Origin: Flavivirga spongiicola
GTDB lineage: Bacteria > Bacteroidota > Bacteroidia > Flavobacteriales > Flavobacteriaceae
NCBI RefSeq assembly: GCF_030540825.1
Contig: NZ_JAUOEO010000001.1
Coordinates: 4,539,001 to 4,603,000, forward strand
Reading direction: 5' to 3'
Length of the DNA: 64,000 bases
Of this stretch, positions 19,026 to 29,100 are shown piece after piece. The stretch's first letter is position 1. Each line of letters opens with the position of its first letter. The notes under the pieces were generated by a model, which was not told the origin of the DNA, searched no databases, and was given only the letters and a program-made list of their open reading frames with translations. The position numbers and the translations under genes were made by a program.

Positions 19026-20333
19026 TTATTTTCTTATATAAACCCATACATAACCATGACTATACTGTTTAGCATTAAAATTGAAATAGATATCCATAAA
19101 ATCTTCATTTTTTTTATTGTTTTCCATAACTCGATCCAAAAGATCTTCAGGCAAGTCCATCCAAGCCAGACCCCTAGCTTCATGTTCCGTTAGGTCTGCA
19201 TTATTGTCCATTATTTCCTTATGACTGACTTTGACAAACTCTGAACATTTTGCATATAATTCAGTAATCTCTTCACTAGGATTTAATTTTGCTTCTAGCT
19301 CTTCTTCGAATTCAATTTGCTGTTCGGGGGTTAATTCAGGCGCCTTATCTTTAGTGCTAAACACGTCTCCTATAAGTAAATCTAGTTTACCATCGTTATT
19401 GTAATCATAAGGAAATACTTTACTTCTATAGCCGTGCGGCCTGTTATCTCCTTCTAATGCATTCATATGATCTCTTTTATTGATAATAAGCATTTCCGGG
19501 TCGCCAAATTTTGGGCTTCCTTTTTTGCCTATGTTTTTATACCAGAAAACATCCCCATGTTCACTCCCGCAAACCAAATCAAAAAGGCCATCTCCGTCCC
19601 AATCTACAGGTACACTATGGCTAGATAAGTCCTCTTTTTTATCTCCATATTTTTCCATCTCTATATGCTTTGGTGCTTCAAACTGAGGTGCTGTTTTAGA
19701 TCCCGTGTTAAAAGAGACAAATGTTCCTTTAAATCGTACTCCCCAAACTAAATCTAAATCGCCATCTTCATCCCAATCAAATGGAGCTATGGTTGTTGTA
19801 TGTCCAGGATTCATAGCTTTATCGGTTTTATCTCTTAAAAACTGATATTCCTTATACATCCCCTCGCCAATACCTTTGTAAAAATAAGCTTGACCTGGAT
19901 AAGACCCAGATAGAATATCGTCTATACCGTCTCCATCAAGATCAATCACACGAGGTACAAACCCTACGCAACAATCTGTAGGTACATAAGCCTGTTTTCC
20001 TCCTGTTAAAAGTTTACCTGTAAAAGTATATTCGGGGTTTTCATTGGTTCCCATATTTAAATAAATATTACAGCCTCCTTTAGTAAGTTTATGACCTCCT
20101 CTTACTAAATCTGTGTCTGAACGCTCTTTCCCAAAATACCCAACCAGTAAATCATCTTTACCATCGTTATTATAATCGTATATAAATGGCGCCGAATGCC
20201 CAACTTCTGCAACATCTAAAAATTTCCCGTCTGCTTTTAAACGATATGGCTGTTCAAAAACTGTGGTTTCTACTTGTCCATAAGTATTAAATATTGTCAT
20301 AAAAGCTATGGCTACTAATCCTGTTTTTTTCAT
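19026..20333 (-). CDS. Secreted FG-GAP/VCBS-repeat protein with vicinal cysteines (paralogue 1)
   Basis: 435 residues with signal peptide (MKKTGLVAIAFMTIFNTYGQ). Five calcium-binding-loop motifs of the DxDxDGxxD type mark propeller blades: DYNNDGKDDLLVG (about 53), DLDGDGIDDILSG (131), DWDEDGDLDLVWG (187), DWDGDGLFDLVCG (244) and DYNNDGKLDLLIG (310). An adjacent pair C121-C122 in the TDCCVGFVPR loop, plus C88 and C255, is unusual for this fold and may be the target of the neighbouring thioredoxins (inference). A helical tail (about 335-420) and a YSHGYVWVYIRK end complete the protein. It pairs with the thioredoxin lipoprotein 20 bp downstream; the same pair is repeated upstream (22042/20650). 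Confidence 0.8.
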   Translation of the reverse strand: MKKTGLVAIAFMTIFNTYGQVETTVFEQPYRLKADGKFLDVAEVGHSAPFIYDYNNDGKDDLLVGYFGKERSDTDLVRGGHKLTKGGCNIYLNMGTNENPEYTFTGKLLTGGKQAYVPTDCCVGFVPRVIDLDGDGIDDILSGSYPGQAYFYKGIGEGMYKEYQFLRDKTDKAMNPGHTTTIAPFDWDEDGDLDLVWGVRFKGTFVSFNTGSKTAPQFEAPKHIEMEKYGDKKEDLSSHSVPVDWDGDGLFDLVCGSEHGDVFWYKNIGKKGSPKFGDPEMLIINKRDHMNALEGDNRPHGYRSKVFPYDYNNDGKLDLLIGDVFSTKDKAPELTPEQQIEFEEELEAKLNPSEEITELYAKCSEFVKVSHKEIMDNNADLTEHEARGLAWMDLPEDLLDRVMENNKKNEDFMDIYFNFNAKQYSHGYVWVYIRK

Positions 20334-20500
20334 CTTAAATTATTCTTATTTTATTAAGTGTTTCTTTTTTATTAATTCATTCATGACCTGTATTTTTAGT
20401 TTTGCGTTCTAAAAATCATATCAATAATATAGAGCCTTATGCAATTGGCTTCGGTTAAGAAAACTTTTTAGATTATTAACTATATTTTTTTTAACAAACT

Positions 20501-20642
20501 ATCCTCGAGGTAGAGTCATAGAGTTGTTACGCTCATTTCATTTTGACCTTTGGGTCAAAAATCAAAATTCTATATTTAGATTCCCGCCTTCTCGGGAATG
20601 ACAATTTCAACGGATGCCCCGAGACAGAGCCTCGAGGGATTC
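20501..20642. repeat. REPIN/MITE-like palindromic element
   Basis: A 142-bp non-coding block begins ATCCTCGAGG and ends with the reverse complement of ATCCCTCGAGG, giving imperfect terminal inverted repeats. Inside are a perfect 8-bp hairpin (TTTTGACC-TTTG-GGTCAAAA, about 20540-20559) and, at 20579-20604, a palindrome GATTCCCGCCTTCTCGGGAA followed by TGACAA. That inner palindrome closely matches the 29-bp repeats around the GIY-YIG gene at 61.2 kb. It sits between the two FG-GAP/thioredoxin modules. The flanking 20334-20500 holds no gene. Confidence 0.6.
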
Positions 20643-20649
20643 TTTTCTA

Positions 20650-22029
20650 TTAAAGGTCTAAACTTTCTAATAAAGTTCTTAATTCCGGCTGCGAAGGTTT
20701 AGGCGCATCATTATCTACAATATTACCTTCTGGGTCTAATAATATAAACCTTGGAATAGTAAATATTTTATATTCTTTAGTAAATTGTGATTTTAAGGCG
20801 TTGTCTGCCAATAGCTGATGTTCGGCATCCAACCCTTTTTCTTTTACCATAGCTTTCCATTTGTCTTTATCTTTTTGTGCATCAAAAGATAAGCCTACAA
20901 ATGCTATGTTTTTACCGTGATATTCTTTTTCTATCTTTTTTATAAACGGTATTTCTTTTATACAAGGTGCACACCAGGTTGCCCAACAATCAAAAAACAC
21001 ATATTTACCTTTTAAGTCATCTAAAGACACCTTTTCTCCTGTGGCACTTTCATAATTAACAAACTTTGGAGATGGTGACCCTGGTTCCAACTTCATCACT
21101 TCGTTAAAAAATGTTGTTGTTGTTTCTTTAAACTCATCATTTGTGCAATATTGCAAAAACCGATTATAAAGTTCTCTCTTACCATCTGTTTTCACCAAAT
21201 GCATGTCCATTGTCGCCGATAACAAAGCACTTTTTATATAATCATTGGTTACATCATTATTAATCTTATCCATAACTTTTAATGGCATTGTACGTTTATC
21301 TGTTTTAGCAAATTTATTAGATGCATGAGCTATGTAGTTATTAGTAAAAGCACTATATATTCCAGAATTGTTGAATAAAAATTCATCATTAAAATTCGCC
21401 TCCTGCTGCTTTTTTATAAAAGCCTCTGGTAATTCTCCTTTATAAATTGACGCATAATTACCCATGTTCATAAGCGTTTTATATTTTGTATCTCCTACTT
21501 TAGTTTTATAATAATCAGGCTCTAATTGATCTTTATACTTTTCTAGAAGCGCCAAGCCATCTTTATCTCGTTGTATAAAGGTTTTAGTAAGTTTTAAGGG
21601 GTCGTAATTCCAAAAATCTGAATGAGACGCACGAAAATTAATGTCTAAAGACTTTTGTTCACTTAAAAGCATAGTTTCTGCAGAATTAGTACACCTAATT
21701 GTAGGTGGCTCTAACAGGCTTGTGTAATCGTAAGCAATTTCCACTTCAGAGTTATTCTTAACATATATAAAGATAGATTGGGTTTTTCGACCGTCACCAA
21801 AACCATACTCTCCTTCTTCAAAACCTCTTAAGGTATCTTGTGAAAAACCATTTTCATCAAGATGGATGTCCATAACTTTCACTCCTTTATCCATAGAAAA
21901 AAGTTGTATAACAGCATTTTTTGCGTTCTTTGCCTTAATAGACAATAAGGTATAATCTGTTTTTGGCTCTTGTTGTTTACAAGCTATAAACAGTATAGCT
22001 GTAACTAATATTATATTTATTTTTTTCAT
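20650..22029 (-). CDS. Thioredoxin-fold lipoprotein, TlpA-like (paralogue C)
   Basis: 459 residues, lipobox MKKINIILVTAILFIAC, active site W352-C-A-P-C356. The thioredoxin domain from MKLEPGSPSPKFVNYESATG onward is almost identical to paralogues A and B, while the first 300 residues are clearly more diverged (MDKGVKVMDIHLDENGF, SIFIYVKNNSEVEIAYDYTS, MDMHLVKTDGKRELYNRFLQ). A constant catalytic end with a varying sensor or substrate end suggests diversification or gene conversion. It follows the FG-GAP gene at 22042 by 12 bp. Confidence 0.87.
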   Translation of the reverse strand: MKKINIILVTAILFIACKQQEPKTDYTLLSIKAKNAKNAVIQLFSMDKGVKVMDIHLDENGFSQDTLRGFEEGEYGFGDGRKTQSIFIYVKNNSEVEIAYDYTSLLEPPTIRCTNSAETMLLSEQKSLDINFRASHSDFWNYDPLKLTKTFIQRDKDGLALLEKYKDQLEPDYYKTKVGDTKYKTLMNMGNYASIYKGELPEAFIKKQQEANFNDEFLFNNSGIYSAFTNNYIAHASNKFAKTDKRTMPLKVMDKINNDVTNDYIKSALLSATMDMHLVKTDGKRELYNRFLQYCTNDEFKETTTTFFNEVMKLEPGSPSPKFVNYESATGEKVSLDDLKGKYVFFDCWATWCAPCIKEIPFIKKIEKEYHGKNIAFVGLSFDAQKDKDKWKAMVKEKGLDAEHQLLADNALKSQFTKEYKIFTIPRFILLDPEGNIVDNDAPKPSQPELRTLLESLDL

Positions 22030-22041
22030 TTTATTACTTTT

Positions 22042-23361
22042 TTATTTTCTTATATAAACCCATACATAACCATGACTGTAAGGTTGGCCACTCTTAAGTT
22101 TGAAATAGTCCTTTAAATCCTCTGCAGCTTTTTTATAGTATTTTTTAAGTGGAATTAATAGATCTTCAGGTAAGTCCATCCAAGCCAGACCTCTAGCTTC
22201 GGTTTCTGTAAGGTCTGCATTATTGTCCATTAATTCCTTATACCTGACATTAGCAAACTTTGCACATTTTGCATTTAATTCATTTATCTCTTCAGGAGGG
22301 TTCATAATATATTCTGATTGTAGCTCTTCGAGTCCAATTTCCTGTTCCGGGGTTAGTTTAGGTGCTTTATCTGCGGTGCTATACGTATCTCCTATAAGTA
22401 AATCGAGCTTACCATCGTTATTGTAATCATAAGGAAACACTTTGCATCTAGTGCCGTGCGGCTTGCTGTTATCCCCTTCCAATGTTCTATGTCCTCTTTT
22501 ATTATTAATAATAAGCATCTCCGGGTCGCCAAATTTTGGGCTTCCTTTTTTGCCTATGTTTTTGTACCAAAAAACATCCCCTTGTTCACTCCCGCAAACC
22601 AAATCAAAATGGCCATCTCCGTCCCAATCTATAGGTACACTATGACTAGACAATTCATACATTTTTTTATCTCCATATTTTTCCATCTCTATATGCTTTG
22701 GTGCTTCAAACTGCGGTGCCGTTTTAGATCCTGTGTTAAAAGAGACAAATGTTCCTTTAAATCGTACTCCCCAAACTAAATCTAAATCGCCATCTTCATC
22801 CCAATCAAATGGTGTTATGGTTGTTGTATGATCAGGGTTCATAGCTTTACCGGTTTTATCTCTTAAAAACTGGTACGCCTTGTACATCCCCTCGCCAATA
22901 CCTTTGTAAAAATAAGCTTGACCAGGATAAGACCCAGATAGAATATCGTCTATACCGTCTCCATCAAGGTCGGCCACACGCGGTACAAACCCTACGCAAC
23001 AATCTGTAGGTACATAAGCCTGTTTTCCTCCTGCTAAAAGTTTACCGGTAAACGTATATTCGGGGTTTTCATTGGTTCCCATATTTAAATAAATATTACA
23101 ACCTCCTTTAGTAAGATGATGACCTCCTCTTACTAAATCTGTGTCTGAACGCTCTTTCCCAAAATACCCAACCAGTAAATCATCTTTACCGTCGTTATTA
23201 TAATCGTATATAAATGGTGCCGAATGTCCAGTTTCTACAACATCTATAATTTTTCCGTCTGCTTTTAAACGATATGGTTGTTCAAAAACTGTGGTTTCTA
23301 TTTGTCCATAAGTACTAAATATTGTCATAAAAGCTATGGCTAATAATCCTGTTTTTTTCAT
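22042..23361 (-). CDS. Secreted FG-GAP/VCBS-repeat protein with vicinal cysteines (paralogue 2)
   Basis: 439 residues, closely similar to the protein at 19026: signal peptide MKKTGLLAIAFMTIFSTYGQ, the same five DxDxDGxxD-type propeller loops and the same TDCCVGFVPR cysteine pair. Differences cluster in the helical C-terminal part (about 340-425, with PEEINELNAKCAKFANVRYK) while the terminal YSHGYVWVYIRK is kept. It follows the DsbD-alpha-like gene by 16 bp and precedes thioredoxin paralogue C by 12 bp, forming one module of the repeated locus. Confidence 0.8.
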   Translation of the reverse strand: MKKTGLLAIAFMTIFSTYGQIETTVFEQPYRLKADGKIIDVVETGHSAPFIYDYNNDGKDDLLVGYFGKERSDTDLVRGGHHLTKGGCNIYLNMGTNENPEYTFTGKLLAGGKQAYVPTDCCVGFVPRVADLDGDGIDDILSGSYPGQAYFYKGIGEGMYKAYQFLRDKTGKAMNPDHTTTITPFDWDEDGDLDLVWGVRFKGTFVSFNTGSKTAPQFEAPKHIEMEKYGDKKMYELSSHSVPIDWDGDGHFDLVCGSEQGDVFWYKNIGKKGSPKFGDPEMLIINNKRGHRTLEGDNSKPHGTRCKVFPYDYNNDGKLDLLIGDTYSTADKAPKLTPEQEIGLEELQSEYIMNPPEEINELNAKCAKFANVRYKELMDNNADLTETEARGLAWMDLPEDLLIPLKKYYKKAAEDLKDYFKLKSGQPYSHGYVWVYIRK

Positions 23362-23377
23362 CTTAAATTATTTTTTG

Positions 23378-23923
23378 TTATTCTGGCAATAGGCTACTTA
23401 GTATGCTAACACTATTACTGTTTCCTACTACTATTTTGGTTTCTATTGTTGCCTCACCAGCCATGCAAATGGTTGGATCGCAAACCTGCCATTCAATATT
23501 AGCAGTGATTGTAGCATCTGACTTTTTCTTTTTAGAGGCTTTTATATGATAAACTACCATAAAATCGTTTTTATAAACCTTATCCATTCCTCCTTTACGC
23601 CCAGGGACTTCTAGAGGAGTAGGCCATACTTCCTTAATTATTTCAAAACCTTTTGGAATATTTAAATCTATTGTTGTGGGAAGGTTTTTTTCACTGTCTT
23701 CTTTACTATAGGTGTACCAGTTTAGCATTAAGTCAAAGCTTACAGCCAGCTTAAATACGTTTTTGGTTTTAACCGTATCCATATTGGTAAACATACGTAC
23801 TTTAAGTTCTGGCATACCCTCATTAGGTAATTTGTAAAAAGCCAATTTAGCCTCTTTACCGGGCGATTGCGAAAACCCTACAATACTAAAAACTAAAAAT
23901 AAAAGTGTTACTAAATGTTTCAT
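23378..23923 (-). CDS. DsbD alpha-domain-like periplasmic thiol protein
   Basis: 181 residues with signal peptide (MKHLVTLLFLVFSIVGFSQ). It has an immunoglobulin-like beta pattern (FKLAVSFDLMLNWYTYSK) and the cysteine motif WQVCDPTICMAG with C148 and C153, matching the layout of the paralogue at 16993 though with low overall similarity. The likely role is that of a free-standing electron relay or thiol chaperone of the DsbD-alpha type. It sits 6 bp after the TlpA gene and 16 bp before the FG-GAP gene, so translation is probably coupled in one operon. Confidence 0.68.
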   Translation of the reverse strand: MKHLVTLLFLVFSIVGFSQSPGKEAKLAFYKLPNEGMPELKVRMFTNMDTVKTKNVFKLAVSFDLMLNWYTYSKEDSEKNLPTTIDLNIPKGFEIIKEVWPTPLEVPGRKGGMDKVYKNDFMVVYHIKASKKKKSDATITANIEWQVCDPTICMAGEATIETKIVVGNSNSVSILSSLLPE

Positions 23924-23929
23924 TTTAAA

Positions 23930-24490
23930 TTATTTTAAAAGTTCTTCCAATTTTTTGTTTAAGGCGTGGTGACGCAAATCGCGTGCGATTATTTTTCCGG
24001 ATTGATCTACCAAAAAATTTGCTGGTACGCTTTTAACACCATATGATTTTACAATATCACTTTTAAAGGCTAGCAGATCACTAACATTTATCCATGGAAT
24101 ATTTTCTTCTTTAGATGCTTTTGCCCAACGTTCTTTCTTTTTGTCTAATGAAAAAGAAACAATTTCAAAGCCTTTGATTTTAAAACTGTTATAAGCTTCT
24201 TTCAAATAAGGAATTTCTTCTCTACAAGGTCCACACCAACTTGCCCAAAACTCAATTAAAACATACTTGTTTTTCTTTAAGGTTTTAGATAGTCTAAACG
24301 TTTTATTCTTTAAGCTTTTAGCTTTAAAATTTTTAACTGTTTTTCCAATTGAGTCTGACACATTTTGATCAATACAGTTTTGCATCAAGCCTTGCTGAAA
24401 ACATAAATTTGGTTCATACCCTTTATTGGTTTCTCCTTCATTAAATCCAAAACATATTATGATTGACGCGAACAAAACTATTTTCTTCAT
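23930..24490 (-). CDS. TlpA/ResA-like thiol-disulfide oxidoreductase
   Basis: 186 residues. An N-terminal signal or anchor (MKKIVLFASIIICFGF) is followed by a short linker with two extra cysteines (C30, C39) and a thioredoxin domain with the active site W85-C-G-P-C89 (EFWASWCGPCREEIPYLKEA) and the cis-proline segment VKSVPANFLV. It should reduce or shuttle disulfides on the periplasmic side. It is the first non-SusCD gene of the locus, between susD (195 bp upstream, with an intervening terminator-like hairpin) and the DsbD-alpha-like gene. Confidence 0.87.
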   Translation of the reverse strand: MKKIVLFASIIICFGFNEGETNKGYEPNLCFQQGLMQNCIDQNVSDSIGKTVKNFKAKSLKNKTFRLSKTLKKNKYVLIEFWASWCGPCREEIPYLKEAYNSFKIKGFEIVSFSLDKKKERWAKASKEENIPWINVSDLLAFKSDIVKSYGVKSVPANFLVDQSGKIIARDLRHHALNKKLEELLK

Positions 24491-24643
24491 AATGCTATAC
24501 TTATTTGATTTTAAGCTTTAAAATTTTTTAAAGGTTCTCTATGTAGGTTCAGGTAACCTCAATGTATAACGCCTACCATATTTTCATTTAGGCCTAATAG
24601 ATGGTACCACTTTATAGTCTGGATTCTATAAAATTTTGATAAA

Positions 24644-24673
24644 TAATCCCCTAGACATAATTCTAGGGGATTA
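24644..24673 (-). terminator. Terminator-like hairpin after susD
   Basis: Perfect 12-bp arms TAATCCCCTAGA and TCTAGGGGATTA around a 6-base loop, then T-rich sequence on the minus strand (TTATCAAAATTTT). It starts 12 bp after the SusD stop, so it may end or attenuate the susCD transcript before the redox genes. Confidence 0.6.
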
Positions 24674-24684
24674 CTATATTCTTG

Positions 24685-26115
24685 TTATGGATTTGGTTCA
24701 AGTAAATTGTTACTTGCCAAAGCTAACCTTGGCATTGGAAAAATTAATTTACTCTCGTTGGTAATGCTTGGTTTTAATGACGCCGCACTAATATCTCCCA
24801 ATCTATCAAAGCGTACTATATCATACCAAGATTCGGAATTTTCGCTAAACAACTCTAAACGTTTTTCGTTAAAAATTGCCGTTAAAAGCTCTGCTTTAGT
24901 AGCAGGTGTTTCATTAGAAACCCCGGCTCGTGTGCGAATTTCGTTTAGTCTTGCTAATGCTCCCGCATCTACTCCTGCACCCATTCTTGCCAAAGCCTCT
25001 GCTTCTATTAGGTATATTTCTGCTAATCTTAAATAGAATTTGGTTAAACCTATTCTACCAGCAGTACCTGTCAAATCACGAGCGACATACGGATATTTAC
25101 CATGGCTATTAGGCCCCACAGTTGCATCGGCATAAGCATAATTGTAACGCGGATCGAAACCAGTTCCGGCTCCAAACAAAGATCCGGCACCAGCAACTTG
25201 ATCGTCTGCCAATTGTGTTAAAGCAGGACTATAACGTGTACGGTTTATTTGATTTAAAAGCGTCATATTTTCATTTTGACTAACACCATCTATAAATGGA
25301 GCAAATAATACTTCCTGAGACAGGTGTTGACCGGAAAATATATTCGCATAAGCACTTTCCAAAGCGTATCCAGCTCCATTGCCAATTACTTGATTGGCTG
25401 TGGTAGCCGCATTGGCATAATCGCCCATATATAAATACACCTTTGCCAAATAGGCATTAGCCGTAACCCGACTTATAAACCCGCCATTGGCAACTGTGGC
25501 AGGAGCATTAGTAGCTGCAAACTGCAAATCTGCCAAAATAAAATCATAAGATTCCTGAACTGAACTTCTTGCGGCTGCTTCTAATGTTTGTGCCGGCTTA
25601 TCTCGTAATACAATACCAAAATTAGAGGAGGTATTATAGAATTGACCATAAGAGCGTAACAAATCAAATGATGCCATAGCTCTTTGGCAACGTGCCTCTG
25701 CAATCATTTCGGTTTTTCGTTCTTCTGAAATGCCAACAGCCTCACCTGCTTCTAATTTTGTAATTAACCAATTGGTATTGTTAATTATTTTATAATTGGT
25801 ATTATAATACCCCTGAATAAAAGAATTATCATCAGGTATTTGATTAGTTGCCATACCAGTGTCTCCAAATAATGCTGCCGTCTGCAGTATAAGGTCCCCT
25901 TGAAACTCAATCAAGAATATTGCATTGGCAACTGTAAATTCACTCCTCCACTGCGTATAAATACCATCTAAAACGCTCTGCGCAGAATTCTCGTCTCGAA
26001 TAACGTTTAAATCCGTAAGTTCATTAATAGGAACAACATCATCTATACTACATGATTGGCTTAAAAATAAGACCATCAAAAAAATTACTGTTTTTATTTT
26101 ATATATAACTTTCAT
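24685..26115 (-). CDS. SusD/RagB-family nutrient-binding outer-membrane lipoprotein
   Basis: 476 residues with leader MKVIYKIKTVIFLMVLFLSQ followed by the lipobox cysteine at 22. SusD features include the N-terminal VLDGIYTQWRSEF region, AYLAKVYLYMGDYANAATTA (TPR-like helices), and the C-terminal KFYLRLAEIYLIEAEALARM and FNEKRLELFSENSESWYDIVR. It binds the ligand on the surface together with the SusC encoded 11 bp upstream. No glycoside hydrolase, sulfatase or peptidase lies nearby; the following genes are thiol-redox proteins, so the imported substrate is not obviously a polysaccharide. Confidence 0.92.
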   Translation of the reverse strand: MKVIYKIKTVIFLMVLFLSQSCSIDDVVPINELTDLNVIRDENSAQSVLDGIYTQWRSEFTVANAIFLIEFQGDLILQTAALFGDTGMATNQIPDDNSFIQGYYNTNYKIINNTNWLITKLEAGEAVGISEERKTEMIAEARCQRAMASFDLLRSYGQFYNTSSNFGIVLRDKPAQTLEAAARSSVQESYDFILADLQFAATNAPATVANGGFISRVTANAYLAKVYLYMGDYANAATTANQVIGNGAGYALESAYANIFSGQHLSQEVLFAPFIDGVSQNENMTLLNQINRTRYSPALTQLADDQVAGAGSLFGAGTGFDPRYNYAYADATVGPNSHGKYPYVARDLTGTAGRIGLTKFYLRLAEIYLIEAEALARMGAGVDAGALARLNEIRTRAGVSNETPATKAELLTAIFNEKRLELFSENSESWYDIVRFDRLGDISAASLKPSITNESKLIFPMPRLALASNNLLEPNP

Positions 26116-26126
26116 AGTTTTTATTT

Positions 26127-29100
26127 TTAAAATTGAACATTGATACCAAACGAAATTGTTTTTGATAAAGGATACGGATCGGTATTTCTCTGTCTATCGG
26201 TTACACGACCTCCACCTGATGATTCTGGGTCCAGACCAGGCCAATCTGTAATTGTAAACAAGTTGCTGGCTGCTACAAACAATGATCCACTTTTCAAACC
26301 AATTGGGCTTAGAGCATCTTTAGGCAAGTTATATTTCAATTGTATGTTTTTTAATCGCAGGTACGAGGCATCGAATACTTCATTAAATCTTCTATTACTT
26401 CCCGGATCAAAATACACCACTCTTGGATATTGGGCATCGGTATTTGTTGGTGTCCATGTATTATTGTGGTAAAATGCTTGGTTATTATTTCCCGGTGTTG
26501 CAAAAGAATTGACATTGGCGTTCCCCCAGGTAGCCTCTGCCCCTACACTGAATTGAAAAAACGCATTTAATTCAAAGCCTTTGTAACTAAACCTGTTAGT
26601 AAACCCTCCAAAAAAGTCGGGTTGCACATTACCTATCACTACGCGATCGTCTGTATTAATAATGCCATCATTATTGGTATCTGTAAACCTATAATCACCA
26701 GGTGAAGTTCCTGTTTGATCATATACGGTTCCTGCACCATGCACAGTAGCAGCGTTAGCATTTAATTGGTCTATAACCGCCTGGTCTTGAAAAATACCAT
26801 CAACTTTATACCCTTTTAAAGTTCCAGCTGGTTCTCCTACTACGATAGCATCTTGTAAAAAACTAGAGATAACATCACTGTTCAATTTTTTAACTTCGTT
26901 TCTGTTTAAGGCCCAATTAACCGTAGTACTCCAGTTAAAACCATTGGCCTCATTACTTCTTACAATATCACCTCCTAACTCTATTTCCAAACCTTTATTA
27001 GACATTTCTATAAAGTTTTCGGTAAATACATTAGGTCCTAATTCTTGCGGTATAGCACCTGGAGACAGACCATCTGTTGTTTCTCTAGTATATGCATCTA
27101 TACTACCTCTCAATCTATTGTTAAGCAGTGCAAAATCAAATCCAACGTTAAACTCCTGAGTGGTTTCCCATCCTATGCTAGCATTAGGCAATGAACTGGA
27201 TGGTTGTATAGCAGGATTACCATTATAAATCCCTAAACCTAGTTCTCCCAAAGCAAAGAATTGCAAGTATGCAAATTCCGATAGATTGGTAGATCCGGTT
27301 TTACCCCAACTAGCTCGCAATTTTAATTGGTTGATCTTATCACTTTGTAAAAAAGACTGGTTGTGCATGTTCCATCCTAAAGATACGGCTGGAAAATAAG
27401 CTCGCTTATTACCAGGTGCAAATTTAGACGAGGCATCACTTCTGAAGTTAAACGTGGCATCCAGCAAATTTTTATAACTGTAAAACGCCTGAACGAAAGC
27501 TGAATTTAGACCGACTTCAATTGTTCCCTCATCAGTATCGTTTGGTGTCAGGTTATTAGGTGTATTTAATACTTCCTCATCTAAAAAACCTTCAATGAAA
27601 TTACTATAAGTACGTTCTACCTGGGTTCTATCCCAAGCAAATCCACCCAACACATTTATGGTATGATCCCCAAAAGTATTATTGTAATTGGCTGTTAAAT
27701 TGGTTACCAAATTAATATTTAAATCACTAGCAGTGGTAAGTGATGGTTGCGGAAAGAAATTAAATGCAGGAATAGAGAATATACCTTCTGAACCTGAAAA
27801 ATTACTCACTTTGGTATTAAACAGCCCTACATTAACATCTGCTTTTACTTTAACATTTTTTAATACTTCGGCTTCTAAAAACACCTTACTGGTAAGGGTA
27901 TACCCTCTTGTTTTGTTTTTGTTAGATGATAGCGTTGCAACAGGGTTTGCGCCTTCTCCAGCTGCACCAAAAGCCCAATCTTCGTATCTAAAGAAATTGC
28001 CATCGGCATCTCTTACAGGAACATCAGGTCTGGTCGACACCAAGGAACTGCTTGTTCCAGATCCGAATGCACTTTCAGAATTTATTCTTTTGGTATGCCC
28101 CAAATTAATATTAAACCCTGCAGTAATACTTTTGTTAAGTTCAGATCTCAAATTACCATAAAAATTGAATTGCTCGTAATTATCGTTAATCTTTAGACCT
28201 TCTTGATCCATATAAGAGCCACCAAAAGCATAGGTTGATTTATCTGACCCTCCTCTTATATTTACATTGTATTGTTGGGTCATAGCACTGGTATTATAGA
28301 TCTCGTCGTGCCAATCAGTATTTGCCGATCCTAAGAAATCAGGATTTAAACCGTTATAAGTATACTGAAACGTAAAAAAGTCTAAATCTAAATCTGCTAT
28401 TGAGCTTGGCCCACTAAATGGAGAATTGGCAAAACTAAATAAGCTAAAAGGACTTATTTGACCACTATTAGCTGCAGCAACCGAATTCCTAAAAATTAAA
28501 TCGGTGTATTCGCCATATTGTTGACTATTCATTGGATTTAACCTGTTAATAGGTTTACCAAAAGAGGTCTGGGATGAAAACTGAACCGTAGCAGCTTCAT
28601 TTTTCTTTCCTTTTTTAGTAGTTACCAAAATAACCCCATTGGCACCACGCGACCCATAAATAGCCGTAGCTCCAGCATCTTTTAAAACATCAATCGACTC
28701 GATGTTATTGGGATCTAAAGACAGTAAAGGGTTTGCTGCTGCCGGGAATATAAATCTTGAACCTGTACTACCACCAGTATTAAATGTTGCATCTGTATTA
28801 AAAATAACACCATCAATAACATATAAAGGTTGGTTTGATGACGACTCAAAATCTCCTAAAAGCGGTGATGTAATTCCTCTAATGTTAATAGAAGCTCCAC
28901 TACCTGGTGCACCAGAGTTTTGAGATACATTAACACCTTTAAGCATACCACCCAAGCCTCTGTCGAAACTAGCGGTTGCAGCCGTATTAATAGTTAAATC
29001 ATCTTGGTTAATAGAAGAAACTGCTCCAGTTATATTTTTACGCTTTTGCGAACCGTAACCCACAAGCACTACTTCTTCTAAAGTGCTAACAGACTCTTTT

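Noticed and set aside
27688..28161. 157-codon plus-strand frame inside the second susC
   Set aside because: Antisense to a well-conserved SusC barrel; composition is that of a shadow frame.
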